Shown here: in pieces, positions 16,096 to 26,485 of the stretch
Layout: each line of letters starts with the position of its first letter
Numbering within the stretch: the stretch's first letter is position 1
NCBI RefSeq assembly: GCF_000820845.2
Contig: NZ_CBXV010000001.1
Span: 1-64,000, forward strand
Source: Pyrinomonas methylaliphatogenes
Lineage (GTDB): Bacteria > Acidobacteriota > Blastocatellia > Pyrinomonadales > Pyrinomonadaceae
Length of the DNA stretch: 64,000 bases
Direction of reading: 5' to 3'
Notes under the pieces: model-generated
Seen by the model: only the letters and a program-made list of their open reading frames with translations
What the model was told of the DNA's origin: nothing
Databases searched by the model: none
Translations under genes and position numbers: made by a program

Positions 16096-18612
16096 TCAAA
16101 AGTTGGTCAAAACCGGGAGCGACCGCGCCTTTTCGGCGAGCGTCGCCGGTCGCGGTTGCCCGCGTTCGATGACGACCACGACGTTATCATCGGGATCATC
16201 GGAATTGATGAAGTGGCGGAACTGTTTGAGCTTTTCGGGATCTTCGAGCGTCGCCTTCCATTCGCATCTGTAGGTGGCGATGTGATGTTGCATCATCGCC
16301 TCCAGTTCGGCGGCGAGTCCGAGCGCGTCGTCGACGATGACGCGGCGCAAGTACTCGATGCCGCCTTCGAGCTTCGCCAGCCATGTCGAGGTGCGCTGCA
16401 ATCGATCTGCGGTGCGGATGTAGAACATGATGAAACGATCGAGATAGCGTATAAGCGTCTCCTCGTCTAGATCGGCGGCGAGCAGTTGCGCGTGGGCCGG
16501 ACGCATCCCGCCGTTGCCGCAGACGAAAAGGTTCCAGCCCTTTTCGGTCGCCACGACGCCGAAATCTTTGTTGTTCATCTCGGCGCAATCGCGCGTGCAG
16601 CCTGAGACGGCCCCTTTGATCTTATGCGGCGCGCGCAATCCCTTGTAGCGGTTCTCCAAGCGAATGGCGAGCGAGGTCGAATCCTGCACGCCATAGCGGC
16701 ACCACGTCTGCCCGACACAGGATTTCACCGTGCGCAAGGCCTTCCCATAAGCGTGGCCCGATTCGAAGCCGGCTTCGATCAGCTCTTTCCAGATCGAAGG
16801 CAGTTGCTCGAGGCGTGCGCCGAAAAGATCGACGCGCTGTCCGCCCGTGATCTTGCAATAGAGGTTGTATTTTTTCGCGACCTGGCCCAGCACGATCAAC
16901 TTATCGGGCGTGATCTCGCCGCCCGGCACGCGCGGGACGATCGAGTAGGTGCCATCCTTCTGCATATTGGCCAGGAAACGGTCGTTCGTATCTTGCAATG
17001 GAGCGAGTTCATCCTTGAGGATGTATTCGTTGTGGATGCTGGCGAGGATGGAAGCGATTGCCGGTTTACATATCTCACAACCGTAACCGCGGCCATAATC
17101 GCGCAGAAGCTCTTCGAAGGTGCGATAGCCTTTGACGCGCACGATGTCGAAGAGTTCTTGACGGCTATAAGCGAAGTGCTCGCAAAGGTGATTGGCGACC
17201 CGTTCGCCCAATCGAGCCAGTTCGGCCTTGAGTATCTCAGTGATCGTCGGCACGCAACCGCCGCAACCGGTTCCAGCTTTGGTGCAGCGTTTGATCTCGG
17301 CGAGTTCGCGCGCGCCAGCCTTGATGGCTTCGACGATGCTCGCTTTGGGCACGTTCTCGCAATTGCAGATTCTCGCTTCGGCGGGCAGCTCGGCTCCCTT
17401 TTCGGTGCCATCTTGGGGCAAAATCAGTTGACGCGGGTTTTGCGGCAGCGGCGCGCGGCTTTGCCAGAGGGCGAGCAGCCTGTTGTATTCCGCCGCATCG
17501 CCAACGAGTATGCCGCCAAACAGTCGTTTGCCGTCACGGCTGATGACCAGCTTCTTGTAGATCCCTTCGAGCGGATCGGCGAACCAGATCTCTTCTGCCT
17601 CTGGGCTTCGTGCGTGCGCATCGCCGAAACTCGCGACCTCGACGCCTAGAAGCTTCAGCTTGGTCGAAAGATCGGCGCCGGCAAAGCGCGCGGTTCCATC
17701 GCCGGCGAGGTGAGCCGCGAGCGCTTTGGCCATCGCATAACCCGGCGCGACCAATCCGTAGATGGTGCCGTTGTGCGAAGCGCATTCGCCGATGGCGTAA
17801 ATATCGGGATCGCTGGTCCGGCAGTGATCGTCAATCGCGATCCCGCCGCGCGGCCCGATCTCGAGTCCAGCGGCGCGGGCCAATTCGTCGCGTGGGCGGA
17901 TGCCTGCCGAAAAGATGACGAGATCGGCCTCTAACATGCTGCCGTCGGCGAAGACGATTCCGGCGGCGCGTCCATCGCGCGCGATGATGCGTTGCGCCAT
18001 CGCTCCAGTGCGCACTTCGATCCCCATCGCTTCGATGATCCTTTTGAGGAACCGCCCGCCGATCTCGTCGAGTTGAAGAGGCATCAGGTGCGGGGCGACT
18101 TCGATGACGTGCGTCGCGAGCCCTAATTTGCGCAGCGCCCCTGCGGCTTCGAGACCGAGAAGGCCGCCGCCGATGATCGCGCCGCTTTGTGAGAGCTTGG
18201 CGTAAGCTTCGATTCGCTCCAAGTCTTCGATGGTGCGGTAGACGAAGCATCCTTCCAGTTCTGCGCCTTCGATCGGCGGGACGAACGGGCGCGATCCTGT
18301 AGCGAGAACGAGTTTGTCGTAGGGGATGATTTGCGACGCGGTTCTGATGGTCTTAGTTCGGCGGTCTATCTCGAGGGCGCGTTCGAAGATGACCTTCACG
18401 CCCCAAGCCGCGTAGTCTTCCGCAGAGGTTAAAGATAGGTCGGGGCGCGGCGAGTCGAAGTAGTTGCTCAGATGCACGCGATCGTATGCCAGGCGCGGCT
18501 CTTCGCTGAGCACCGTGATGGTGAAGTCATCGGTGCCAGCGAGCGTCTCGATGAACTTGTGCCCGACCATCCCGTTGCCTACCACTACGAGTTGGCGCTT
18601 CCGTTCGCTCAT
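16096..18612 (-). CDS. nirB: Nitrite reductase (NADH) large subunit
   Basis: The protein is about 838 residues from ATG 18612, chosen because GGAAGGAGGT precedes it by eight bases. It has an N-terminal FAD/NADH reductase (LVVVGNGMVGHKFIETL, then ATGSRPFVPP), a BFD-like [2Fe-2S] domain (ICNCENVP ... CTKAGTGCGGC) and the C-terminal siroheme/[4Fe-4S] nitrite reductase. The last has the cluster cysteines CVGQTWC and CTRDC. It reduces nitrite to ammonium in six one-electron steps. The downstream cobA supplies the siroheme precursor. Confidence 0.96.
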   Translation of the reverse strand: MSERKRQLVVVGNGMVGHKFIETLAGTDDFTITVLSEEPRLAYDRVHLSNYFDSPRPDLSLTSAEDYAAWGVKVIFERALEIDRRTKTIRTASQIIPYDKLVLATGSRPFVPPIEGAELEGCFVYRTIEDLERIEAYAKLSQSGAIIGGGLLGLEAAGALRKLGLATHVIEVAPHLMPLQLDEIGGRFLKRIIEAMGIEVRTGAMAQRIIARDGRAAGIVFADGSMLEADLVIFSAGIRPRDELARAAGLEIGPRGGIAIDDHCRTSDPDIYAIGECASHNGTIYGLVAPGYAMAKALAAHLAGDGTARFAGADLSTKLKLLGVEVASFGDAHARSPEAEEIWFADPLEGIYKKLVISRDGKRLFGGILVGDAAEYNRLLALWQSRAPLPQNPRQLILPQDGTEKGAELPAEARICNCENVPKASIVEAIKAGARELAEIKRCTKAGTGCGGCVPTITEILKAELARLGERVANHLCEHFAYSRQELFDIVRVKGYRTFEELLRDYGRGYGCEICKPAIASILASIHNEYILKDELAPLQDTNDRFLANMQKDGTYSIVPRVPGGEITPDKLIVLGQVAKKYNLYCKITGGQRVDLFGARLEQLPSIWKELIEAGFESGHAYGKALRTVKSCVGQTWCRYGVQDSTSLAIRLENRYKGLRAPHKIKGAVSGCTRDCAEMNNKDFGVVATEKGWNLFVCGNGGMRPAHAQLLAADLDEETLIRYLDRFIMFYIRTADRLQRTSTWLAKLEGGIEYLRRVIVDDALGLAAELEAMMQHHIATYRCEWKATLEDPEKLKQFRHFINSDDPDDNVVVVIERGQPRPATLAEKARSLPVLTNF

Positions 18613-18675
18613 CTCGCGAAACCTCCTTCCGACCGCCTCCGCAAAAGTTGCGCGCATGAACCCACCCTTAAGTTT

Positions 18676-20148
18676 TCAGCTTGCGGCATCATATGCGGCG
18701 CGCAGTTGCCCGACGCGTTCTGCAGCGGCGAGCGCGCCGCCCGTCTCGCGCAAGTGGGCCTCCAAAATCGCGTGAATCTCCGTCCGACACGAACCGCAAC
18801 CCGTGCCTGCGCGCGTCGCTTTGGCGACGGCATCAACCGTGCAGTGGCCGGATCGAATGGCGGCGACGATCTTCGCTCGCGACACGCCGTTGCAATGGCA
18901 GATGCGTTGCGTCTCGGACGCTTTAGGGATATTGGACCAGGCGAACGAAAACATGATCTCTGCCGGATTCTCCGGCAGGCGCGCTCTCCGATCGAAAGCT
19001 TGAAGCAGAGTTGGAATGGTCATCCCATCGCCGAGCAGAATGGCTCCGATCAAACGTCCGTTCCTGATGATCAGCTTCTTGTAGACGGCGCGCGATGGGT
19101 CGGAGTAGACGACCACCTCGTCATTCGGTCGCTGCGGATCCTTCGCTCCCATGACGGTCAGTTCGATCCCCGCGACTTTCAATCTGGTGGAGACTCGCGA
19201 ACCGGTGTAACGTGCTGCCGGGTTGCGGCGTGCGAGGCGTTCGGCCAAGATGCGCGCCTGGTCCCACAGGGGAGCGACGGTTCCGTAAGTTTGCCCGTTA
19301 TGCTCTGCGCATTCGCCGATGGCGTAGATGTCCGGATCATCGGGCGAAGCGAGGTCATCGCCGATGACGATGCCGCGCTCGACCGCCAATCCGGCTTTCT
19401 GAGCCAACTCGACGTTGGGGCGCGTGCCGGCACAGACGATCACCATGTCGCAATCGAGCGTCGCTCCGTCGTCGAAGACGAGGCCCGTGACGCGATCTTG
19501 GCCGAGCGTCGCGATCGTTCGCTTCCTCAGATGGATCTTGAGTCCCATTCTCTCCAACTCTCTCTTGAGGATCGCTCCGCCCGTAGCATCGAGTTGCGCC
19601 TCCATCAAATGGGACATCAAGTGGACGACGTGCGTTTCAAGACCCAGCTTCAAAAGGCCGTATGCCGCTTCCAAGCCGAGCAGCCCGCCGCCGATGATGG
19701 CCGCTCTTTGTGCATGCTTCGCTTCTTTCGCGATGCGACGGCAATCATCCAGCGTGCGAAAGACGAAGACGCCATCCTTCGAGAGGCCTTCGATCGGCGG
19801 GATGACGGGACGGCTGCCTGTGGCGATCACGAGCTTGTCATAAGCTTCCGCGCAGCCCCCTTCGCCTATGACCCGTTTCGCTTGGCGATCGATCTCAAGC
19901 GCGCGCACGCCCAAGTGGAGACGAACGCCGTTCTCGCGATACCAGTCAGGAGGATTGATGAAGATATCTTGCGCGTCATAAGTGCCCGCGAGCACGTTGG
20001 AGAGTAGAATGCGATTGTAGTTGCCATAAGGTTCATCACCGAAGACGGCGATCTCAAAGAGCGCGCCGCCTCCTTGAGCCAGCAGTTCTTCGACGAATCT
20101 GGCTCCAGCCATGCCGTTGCCGATGATGACCAGTCGTTGCTTGCTCAT
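18676..20148 (-). CDS. FAD/NAD(P)H oxidoreductase with BFD [2Fe-2S] domain, probable nitrate reductase electron-transfer subunit
   Basis: About 490 residues from ATG 20148 (MSKQRLVIIGNGMAGARFVEEL). It has two dinucleotide-binding folds (the second near AAIIGGGLLGLEAAYGLLKLG) and a C-terminal BFD-like [2Fe-2S] domain (CHCNGVSRAKIV ... TRAGTGCGSCRTEI). It resembles the first half of NirB but lacks the siroheme domain. The start overlaps the nitrate reductase stop by ATGA, so the two are translationally coupled. By analogy with NasB-type proteins it likely passes electrons from NAD(P)H to the catalytic nitrate reductase. That role is inferred from context and architecture. Confidence 0.85.
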   Translation of the reverse strand: MSKQRLVIIGNGMAGARFVEELLAQGGGALFEIAVFGDEPYGNYNRILLSNVLAGTYDAQDIFINPPDWYRENGVRLHLGVRALEIDRQAKRVIGEGGCAEAYDKLVIATGSRPVIPPIEGLSKDGVFVFRTLDDCRRIAKEAKHAQRAAIIGGGLLGLEAAYGLLKLGLETHVVHLMSHLMEAQLDATGGAILKRELERMGLKIHLRKRTIATLGQDRVTGLVFDDGATLDCDMVIVCAGTRPNVELAQKAGLAVERGIVIGDDLASPDDPDIYAIGECAEHNGQTYGTVAPLWDQARILAERLARRNPAARYTGSRVSTRLKVAGIELTVMGAKDPQRPNDEVVVYSDPSRAVYKKLIIRNGRLIGAILLGDGMTIPTLLQAFDRRARLPENPAEIMFSFAWSNIPKASETQRICHCNGVSRAKIVAAIRSGHCTVDAVAKATRAGTGCGSCRTEIHAILEAHLRETGGALAAAERVGQLRAAYDAAS

Positions 20149-22238
20149 CCTTCCTTCCCGTTCGCGCTCGACCGTTCTAGACGAGCGGCGCACACCTTAA
20201 ATTCCGGCATCTTGCTGATGGGATCGAGCGCGGCATTAGTCAAGCGGTTGATCGCGAGCGCGTTGCCCCAGTGGAACGGCACGAAGATCGTGTCTTCGCG
20301 GATATCTGCCGTCACCCGAACTTTGAACTCCGCCGCGCCGCGCCTCGTCCGCAAGATGGCTCGGTCACCTTCGGCAAGACCATAAAGCTTCGCCGTCGCC
20401 GGATGGATCTCGATCGATGGTTCTTCGACCAGTTCGCGCAGTTCGGCGATGCGGCGCGTCTGTGCGCCCGACTGGTAGTGCGCGAGCAGCCGTCCCGTCG
20501 TCAGATAGAGCGGATACTCTTCATCAATCTCCTCCGCTGGCGGTCGATATTCGATCGCGTGGAAACGGGCGCGCCCGTTCGCCGTGGGGAAAGAGTCGGC
20601 GAACATGCGTGGCGTGCCGGGATGATCCTCCGCCGGACAGGGCCAGAAGATGCCGCGATTGGCTTCGATCTTCTCGTAGGTGATCCCGGAGTAGTCAGCT
20701 AAACCTCCTGCGCTCGCGCGACGCAACTCATCGAAGACCTCACGAGGACCGGCGAACGAAAAGGATGAGGCGTGGCCCAGATGCGCGGCGAGCGCGCATA
20801 GGATCTCGATGTCGGTGAGCACGCCTTCGGGCGGCGAAAACGCGCGGCGGCGTAGGATGACGCGCCCTTCAAGATTGGTCATCGTCCCTTCTTCTTCAGC
20901 CCATTGGGCCGATGGGAGGACGACGTCCGCAAGCTGCGCCGTCTCTGAAAGGAAGAAGTCGGCGACCGCCAGAAAATCCAGAGCTTCGAAGCGTGCCATG
21001 ATATGGGCCGCGTTCGGCGCGGAGACGACCGGGTTCGATCCCATCACCAGAAGCGCGCGCACGCCATCTTCGCGCCCGAGTCCGTCGAGCATCTCGTAAG
21101 CCGATCTGCCCGGGCCAGGGAGCGCATCTTCAGCGATCCGCCAAACGGCGGCGATGTGACGGCGGGCCGCCGGATCATCAAGGCGTCGGTAGCCGGGCAG
21201 TTGATCGGCCTTTTGGCCGTGTTCGCGCCCGCCTTGCCCATTGCCCTGTCCGGTCAGGCAGCCATATCCGCTCGAAGGCTTACCGACCAGCCCCAAAGCC
21301 AGAGCGATGTTGATGTAGGCGAGCGCATTATCGACGCCGCGCGCTTGTTGTTCGGCGCCGCGCGCCGTAAGCACCATCGCCGTCTCCGCGCGGCCCAAAA
21401 GATGAGCGGCTTCGATCAATTGCGCGACGGGGACGCCCGTGATGCGTTCGACTCGTTCGGGCCAGTAGCTTGCGATCGTGCGTCGGACGAGCTCAAAGCC
21501 TTCGGTTCGCTCGCGTATATATTGCTCGTCGATCAACCCATCGCGCACGAGCAAATGAAGCAGCCCGTTGGCGAGCGCGGCGTCGGTGCCGGGCGTAAGC
21601 TGCAGATGGATGTCGGCAGCGGCGGCGGTCGGCGTGCGCCGCGGGTCGATGACGATCAGTCGCCCTCCGTTTTCGCGCTGACGCTGAAAATACTGCATGA
21701 TCGGCGGCATCGTTTCAGCCGCGTTGCTTCCGACGAGCAAGATCGTTTCCGCGTGAGCGATCTCTTCGAGCGGAAAGGGCAGACCTCGATCCACGCCGAA
21801 GGCCTTGATGCTGGCCGCCGCGGCGCTCGACATGCAGAAACGCCCGTTGTAGTCGATGCTCGCCGTGCCGAGCGCGACGCGCGCGAATTTGCCGAGCAGA
21901 TAGGCCTTCTCGTTCGTCAACGCGCCGCTCCCGAAGAGGCCGACGGCATTCGGACCATAACGCGCGCGAGCGTCGATAAAGGCGCGCGCGATGCGCGCGA
22001 GCGCATCATCCCATGTCGTCGGGACAAGCTCACCGCGCGCGTTGCGCGCCAAGGGCTGGCGCAAGCGCTCAGGATGCTCCAACGCGGCGGCACTGGTCCA
22101 GCCCTTGACGCACAAGGCCCCTTTGTTGACGGGGAAGGATTCGTCGCCTTCGACGATGATCTTCGATCCGGAACGAGACAAACGCATGCCGCATTGAAAA
22201 GCGCAATATGGACAGTGCGTGAAGACCGCGTCCGACAT
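20145..22238 (-). CDS. nasA: Assimilatory nitrate reductase catalytic subunit (molybdopterin oxidoreductase)
   Basis: I place the start at ATG 22238 (697 residues). The longer frame up to 23054 runs through the transporter gene and is not plausible; another possible ATG is at 22277. The N-terminus binds [4Fe-4S] through C9, C12, C16 and C43 (THCPYCAFQCGM ... GALCVKG). Molybdopterin-oxidoreductase segments follow: GLFGSGALTNEKAYLLGKFARVALGT, LLVGSNAAETMPP, VLTARGAEQQARG and GQGNGQGGREHGQKADQLPGYR. The C-terminal dinucleotide-binding domain has YPLYLTTGRLLAHYQSG and FVPFHWGN. It reduces nitrate to nitrite in the cytoplasm. No signal peptide is seen, as expected for the assimilatory type. Confidence 0.92.
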   Translation of the reverse strand: MSDAVFTHCPYCAFQCGMRLSRSGSKIIVEGDESFPVNKGALCVKGWTSAAALEHPERLRQPLARNARGELVPTTWDDALARIARAFIDARARYGPNAVGLFGSGALTNEKAYLLGKFARVALGTASIDYNGRFCMSSAAAASIKAFGVDRGLPFPLEEIAHAETILLVGSNAAETMPPIMQYFQRQRENGGRLIVIDPRRTPTAAAADIHLQLTPGTDAALANGLLHLLVRDGLIDEQYIRERTEGFELVRRTIASYWPERVERITGVPVAQLIEAAHLLGRAETAMVLTARGAEQQARGVDNALAYINIALALGLVGKPSSGYGCLTGQGNGQGGREHGQKADQLPGYRRLDDPAARRHIAAVWRIAEDALPGPGRSAYEMLDGLGREDGVRALLVMGSNPVVSAPNAAHIMARFEALDFLAVADFFLSETAQLADVVLPSAQWAEEEGTMTNLEGRVILRRRAFSPPEGVLTDIEILCALAAHLGHASSFSFAGPREVFDELRRASAGGLADYSGITYEKIEANRGIFWPCPAEDHPGTPRMFADSFPTANGRARFHAIEYRPPAEEIDEEYPLYLTTGRLLAHYQSGAQTRRIAELRELVEEPSIEIHPATAKLYGLAEGDRAILRTRRGAAEFKVRVTADIREDTIFVPFHWGNALAINRLTNAALDPISKMPEFKVCAARLERSSANGKEG

Positions 22239-22291
22239 CGCCCTATGAAACTCGATCCCTTGAAGCGCGACGGCCATTACGCTGATCCTTC

Positions 22292-23542
22292 TCAGAAGGT
22301 CGTCTCGATATCGCCCTCGATCCACGGAGCGACTCTCACTTTGCCTCCCTCGCCGATCCATTCCCGCCTCCATTCGCGCTGGGCCAACGAGAGCACGGCC
22401 ATGCAGCTCCCCGCGACCAGCGCGAGGATCAGGAAGCCGGGCGTGAAAGAATCCGTGAGCTGCTTTAAGTGGCCCAGAATCGTCGGCAGGAAGTACCCGC
22501 CCAATCCGCCTGCCGCGCCGACTATCCCGGTGATGATCCCTACCTCTTCGCGGAAACGTTGCGGGACGAGCTGGAAGACTGAACCGTTCCCCATCCCCAT
22601 GCACATCATCGCGACGAAGAGAAGGGTGGTCGTGACGCCGAGCGCCGGAAGCGATGCGACGCAGGCCAGCATCAAGCTCATCACGGCGTAGAGTAGGATC
22701 AACATCCGAATGCCTCCGACCCGATCGGCGAGCCAGCCGCCAACCGGGCGGAAGAAACTTCCAGCGATCACGCAAACGGTGGCAAAATCTGCGGCCCGCA
22801 CCGCGTTCAACTGATACTGCGTGTTGAAGAAGACCGTCAGATAGTTGGCCATTCCGGAAAACCCGCCGAACGTGACCATATAGAGGAGGCAGAAGACCCA
22901 TGTGTCCTTCTCCCTCAACACGCGGACGTAATCGCTCAACCTCTTCGGCTCGGGGCGATCGGGACTGTCCCTGGCGATGAGGAGGAAGATGAGAAACACG
23001 ATCGCCAACGGGATCAAGGCGAGACCGAAGACGACGTGCCAATCTCCAAACCAACGGGCCAGGCGGTTGGCGAAGAGTGTGCTGAAGATCGTGCCGCTGT
23101 TGCCCGCACCGGCGATCCCTAAAGCCAATCCTTGGTGCTCAGGCGGATACCATCGGCTGGCGAGCGGCAAAGCGGCGGCAAAGCTTGCGCCAGCGATGCC
23201 GAGCATCAGCGCGACGAAATACATGTCGTCGAGCGAATCGGCAACCCGCCATCCGATCACGAGCGGCACGGCGGTCAGCGCCATGCCGAGAAGCCCTGTC
23301 CTTTTGGGGCCGATCCGATCGGTCAGATAACCCAGGACTAGGCGCAGGAAGGATCCTCCCAACAGCGGGAGCGCGACGAGGTTCGCCTTCTGCGCCGCGT
23401 TCAGATGAAAATCTTCGGCGATCAAGACGGCCAACGGACCGATCAGCACCCAGATCATGAAGCTGATGTCGAAGTAGAGAAAAGCGCCGACCAGAGATCC
23501 CAAATGACCGCTCTTCAAAAACGACTTCCGATCCATCATCAT
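22292..23542 (-). CDS. narK: Nitrate/nitrite transporter, NarK/NNP major facilitator family
   Basis: This 416-residue protein has about 12 membrane segments. The nitrate-signature motifs of the NNP family are visible: AGAGNSGTIFS in the N-terminal half and GMGNGSVFQLVP in the C-terminal half. The MFS loop motif GYLTDRIGPKRTG follows segment 2. It is the first gene of the nitrate operon and lies just downstream of the sigma-54-type promoter. It most likely imports nitrate, with nitrite export possible. The name nasA is used for such transporters in some species; here I keep it for the reductase. Confidence 0.93.
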   Translation of the reverse strand: MMMDRKSFLKSGHLGSLVGAFLYFDISFMIWVLIGPLAVLIAEDFHLNAAQKANLVALPLLGGSFLRLVLGYLTDRIGPKRTGLLGMALTAVPLVIGWRVADSLDDMYFVALMLGIAGASFAAALPLASRWYPPEHQGLALGIAGAGNSGTIFSTLFANRLARWFGDWHVVFGLALIPLAIVFLIFLLIARDSPDRPEPKRLSDYVRVLREKDTWVFCLLYMVTFGGFSGMANYLTVFFNTQYQLNAVRAADFATVCVIAGSFFRPVGGWLADRVGGIRMLILLYAVMSLMLACVASLPALGVTTTLLFVAMMCMGMGNGSVFQLVPQRFREEVGIITGIVGAAGGLGGYFLPTILGHLKQLTDSFTPGFLILALVAGSCMAVLSLAQREWRREWIGEGGKVRVAPWIEGDIETTF

Positions 23543-23600
23543 TCGAGTCCTCGCTTCGCGAGCGCACCGTCATCTTCCACTTATCACGCGAGGACCTTTA

Positions 23601-23616
23601 AGCAATGACCATGCCA
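23601..23616 (-). promoter_or_regulatory. Sigma-54 (-24/-12) promoter of the nitrate operon
   Basis: On the minus strand the sequence reads TGGCATGGTCATTGCT. This matches the RpoN consensus (TGGCAC, five bases, TTGCA/T) at both the GG and GC positions with exact spacing. The start of transcription would fall near 23590, about 48 bases before the narK ATG. The adjacent sigma-54 activator gene and the upstream inverted repeats support it. Confidence 0.75.
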
Positions 23617-23716
23617 ATCGCCACGGGGGATCGCGTGGGCGTCTCTATATGGTTGCGAAGAATAGACTTGCCGTCTCGAAGGGCTTCGAAGCGGAGCGGG
23701 GCCGGAGACGAGAGGA

Positions 23717-23764
23717 AACTACAAAATTGTAAGCTGTGAGCATCCGGATTACATCTTTGTTGGA
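23717..23764. promoter_or_regulatory. Paired upstream activator sites for the nitrate operon
   Basis: AACTACAAAATTGTAAGC at 23717-23734 matches 15 of 18 bases of the perfect palindrome found upstream of the activator gene. GATTACATCTTTGTTGGA at 23747-23764 is a weaker copy keeping GATTACA and TTGT. The two centres are 30 bp apart, about three helical turns. They lie some 130-165 bp upstream of the inferred start site, the normal enhancer distance for a sigma-54 activator. Confidence 0.6.
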
Positions 23765-23804
23765 GGAGGCGTCGCCTCGCCTTCAAGATGGATCCGCCGC
23801 CAAC

Positions 23805-25343
<1,539 letters not shown>

Positions 25344-25370
25344 ACAATTCTGTGGGAATCGTCGCCCATA

Positions 25371-25413
25371 GATTACAAAATTGTAATCACCATCTTCCCG
25401 ACAATCTTGTCGG
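25371..25413. promoter_or_regulatory. Perfect palindrome and second inverted repeat upstream of the activator gene
   Basis: GATTACAAAATTGTAATC at 25371-25388 is a perfect inverted repeat with 8-base arms. CCGACAATCTTGTCGG at 25398-25413 is another perfect one sharing the ACAA-NN-TTGT core. They lie 28-70 bases upstream of the activator start codon, and the first overlaps a TACAAT -10-like hexamer on the minus strand. Autoregulation by the activator is the simplest reading. Confidence 0.6.
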
Positions 25414-25495
25414 AAAGCGGCATCGTCGGAACATTATTGTAGGTCGGTGGAGCGGCCCCTTCAAGGCGATTCGATTTATCGGGCGATTACTAATC

Positions 25496-26215
25496 CTAAT
25501 GGCGGACGGGGTTCGCGGAAGGCGGCAGCGCGCGAAGGCGATCGAGCAGGCGATGGAGCGCTGCGTTGATGGTGGCGCACGCCGCGCTTTGGGCGAGCAT
25601 CTGCTCCGGCGTTTGAACGAAATCGCCAGCGACGATCTCGTCGGCGCAGTTTTCGATGAGCGCCCTGATGCTCTGCGGCGTGCTTTCGAGATGGAACTGG
25701 AGGGCGATGACGCGAGCGCCGTGGATGAAGGCTTGATTTGGGCAGGCCTCGCTGCTCGCAAGGCGCATCGCGCCGGACGGGAGCTCGAACGCATCGCCGT
25801 GCCAGTGAAAGGCGATCATCCTTTGCGGGAAGGAGTCGAAGAGAGGCAAGGTCAACGCTTCACGGGTCAGTTCGATGGGAAACCAACCGATCTCTTTATG
25901 CGCGTTGCGGAAGACGCGCGCGCCCAGCACGTCGGCGATCAACTGCCCGCCCAAACATATCCCGATGATCGTCTTCCCATGCGCGATGGCGCGTTCGATC
26001 AACCTCTTCTCTTCGGTCAACCAAGGGTAGAGATCCTCTTGGTAAACGTTCATCGGTCCGCCCATCACGATGAGCCAGTCGAAATCATCGATCTGCGGTA
26101 GCGGGTCGCCCGCATAGAAGCGCGTGCAGGATGCGCGGAGGTCGTTCTTGCTGATCCAGTCTTTGATGCTCGCAGCATCTTCAAACGGGACGTGCTGCAG
26201 ATAGTGGATCTTCAT
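25496..26215 (-). CDS. Class I glutamine amidotransferase-like protein
   Basis: This 239-residue protein has the class I GATase fold. The nucleophile elbow is IIGICLGGQLIADVLG (Cys near residue 92) and the later histidine-glutamate site is LQFHLEST. The oxyanion segment LIVMGGPMNVY is also present. It is a stand-alone domain without a synthetase partner, like proteins annotated as GMP-synthase-like glutamine amidotransferases. The substrate is unknown. It is upstream of the sigma-54 activator on the same strand, separated by about 150 nt that contain the inverted repeats. Confidence 0.8.
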   Translation of the reverse strand: MKIHYLQHVPFEDAASIKDWISKNDLRASCTRFYAGDPLPQIDDFDWLIVMGGPMNVYQEDLYPWLTEEKRLIERAIAHGKTIIGICLGGQLIADVLGARVFRNAHKEIGWFPIELTREALTLPLFDSFPQRMIAFHWHGDAFELPSGAMRLASSEACPNQAFIHGARVIALQFHLESTPQSIRALIENCADEIVAGDFVQTPEQMLAQSAACATINAALHRLLDRLRALPPSANPVRH

Positions 26216-26381
26216 CGCGATTCGTGCGCCCCTTTGCTCGGTCGAAGCTGTTCGCCTTTCGTCTGACGGGCATAATCTCAGGCGCAGCCCGATGCGCCAA
26301 GCTTATGCTTCAAAGCGGGATCCGTTGTCAAGCTTCGCCGCAAAGCGCAGGCTGCCTGTCGCGGCGGTCGAGGAAACGACG

Positions 26382-26471
26382 GCTTCCGAGCTTTCGTCGT
26401 AAGGATCATCTCTCGGGCGCAATAAAGAAGCTCGCGTCAGAGCTGCTCGCTTCCGAGCTTTCGTCGTAAGG
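26382..26471. repeat. Two-copy 23-nt direct repeat, offset 67
   Basis: A 23-nt sequence beginning GCTTCCGAGCTTTCGTCG occurs at 26382-26404 and again, identical, at 26449-26471. The 44 bases between the copies are unrelated. It lies in the 270-nt gap between the amidotransferase gene and the PepSY gene, just beyond the PepSY stop. I see no gene in this gap. Confidence 0.85.
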
Positions 26472-26485
26472 GGCAGACCCCGTCC

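Noticed and set aside
21003-22691. 562-codon plus-strand open frame opposite the nitrate reductase and transporter
   Set aside because: It spans two well-supported minus-strand genes and shows no domain.
22239-23054. N-terminal extension of the nitrate reductase frame
   Set aside because: The extension overlaps the NarK coding sequence and reads as its shadow; the iron-sulfur motif starts right after ATG 22238.
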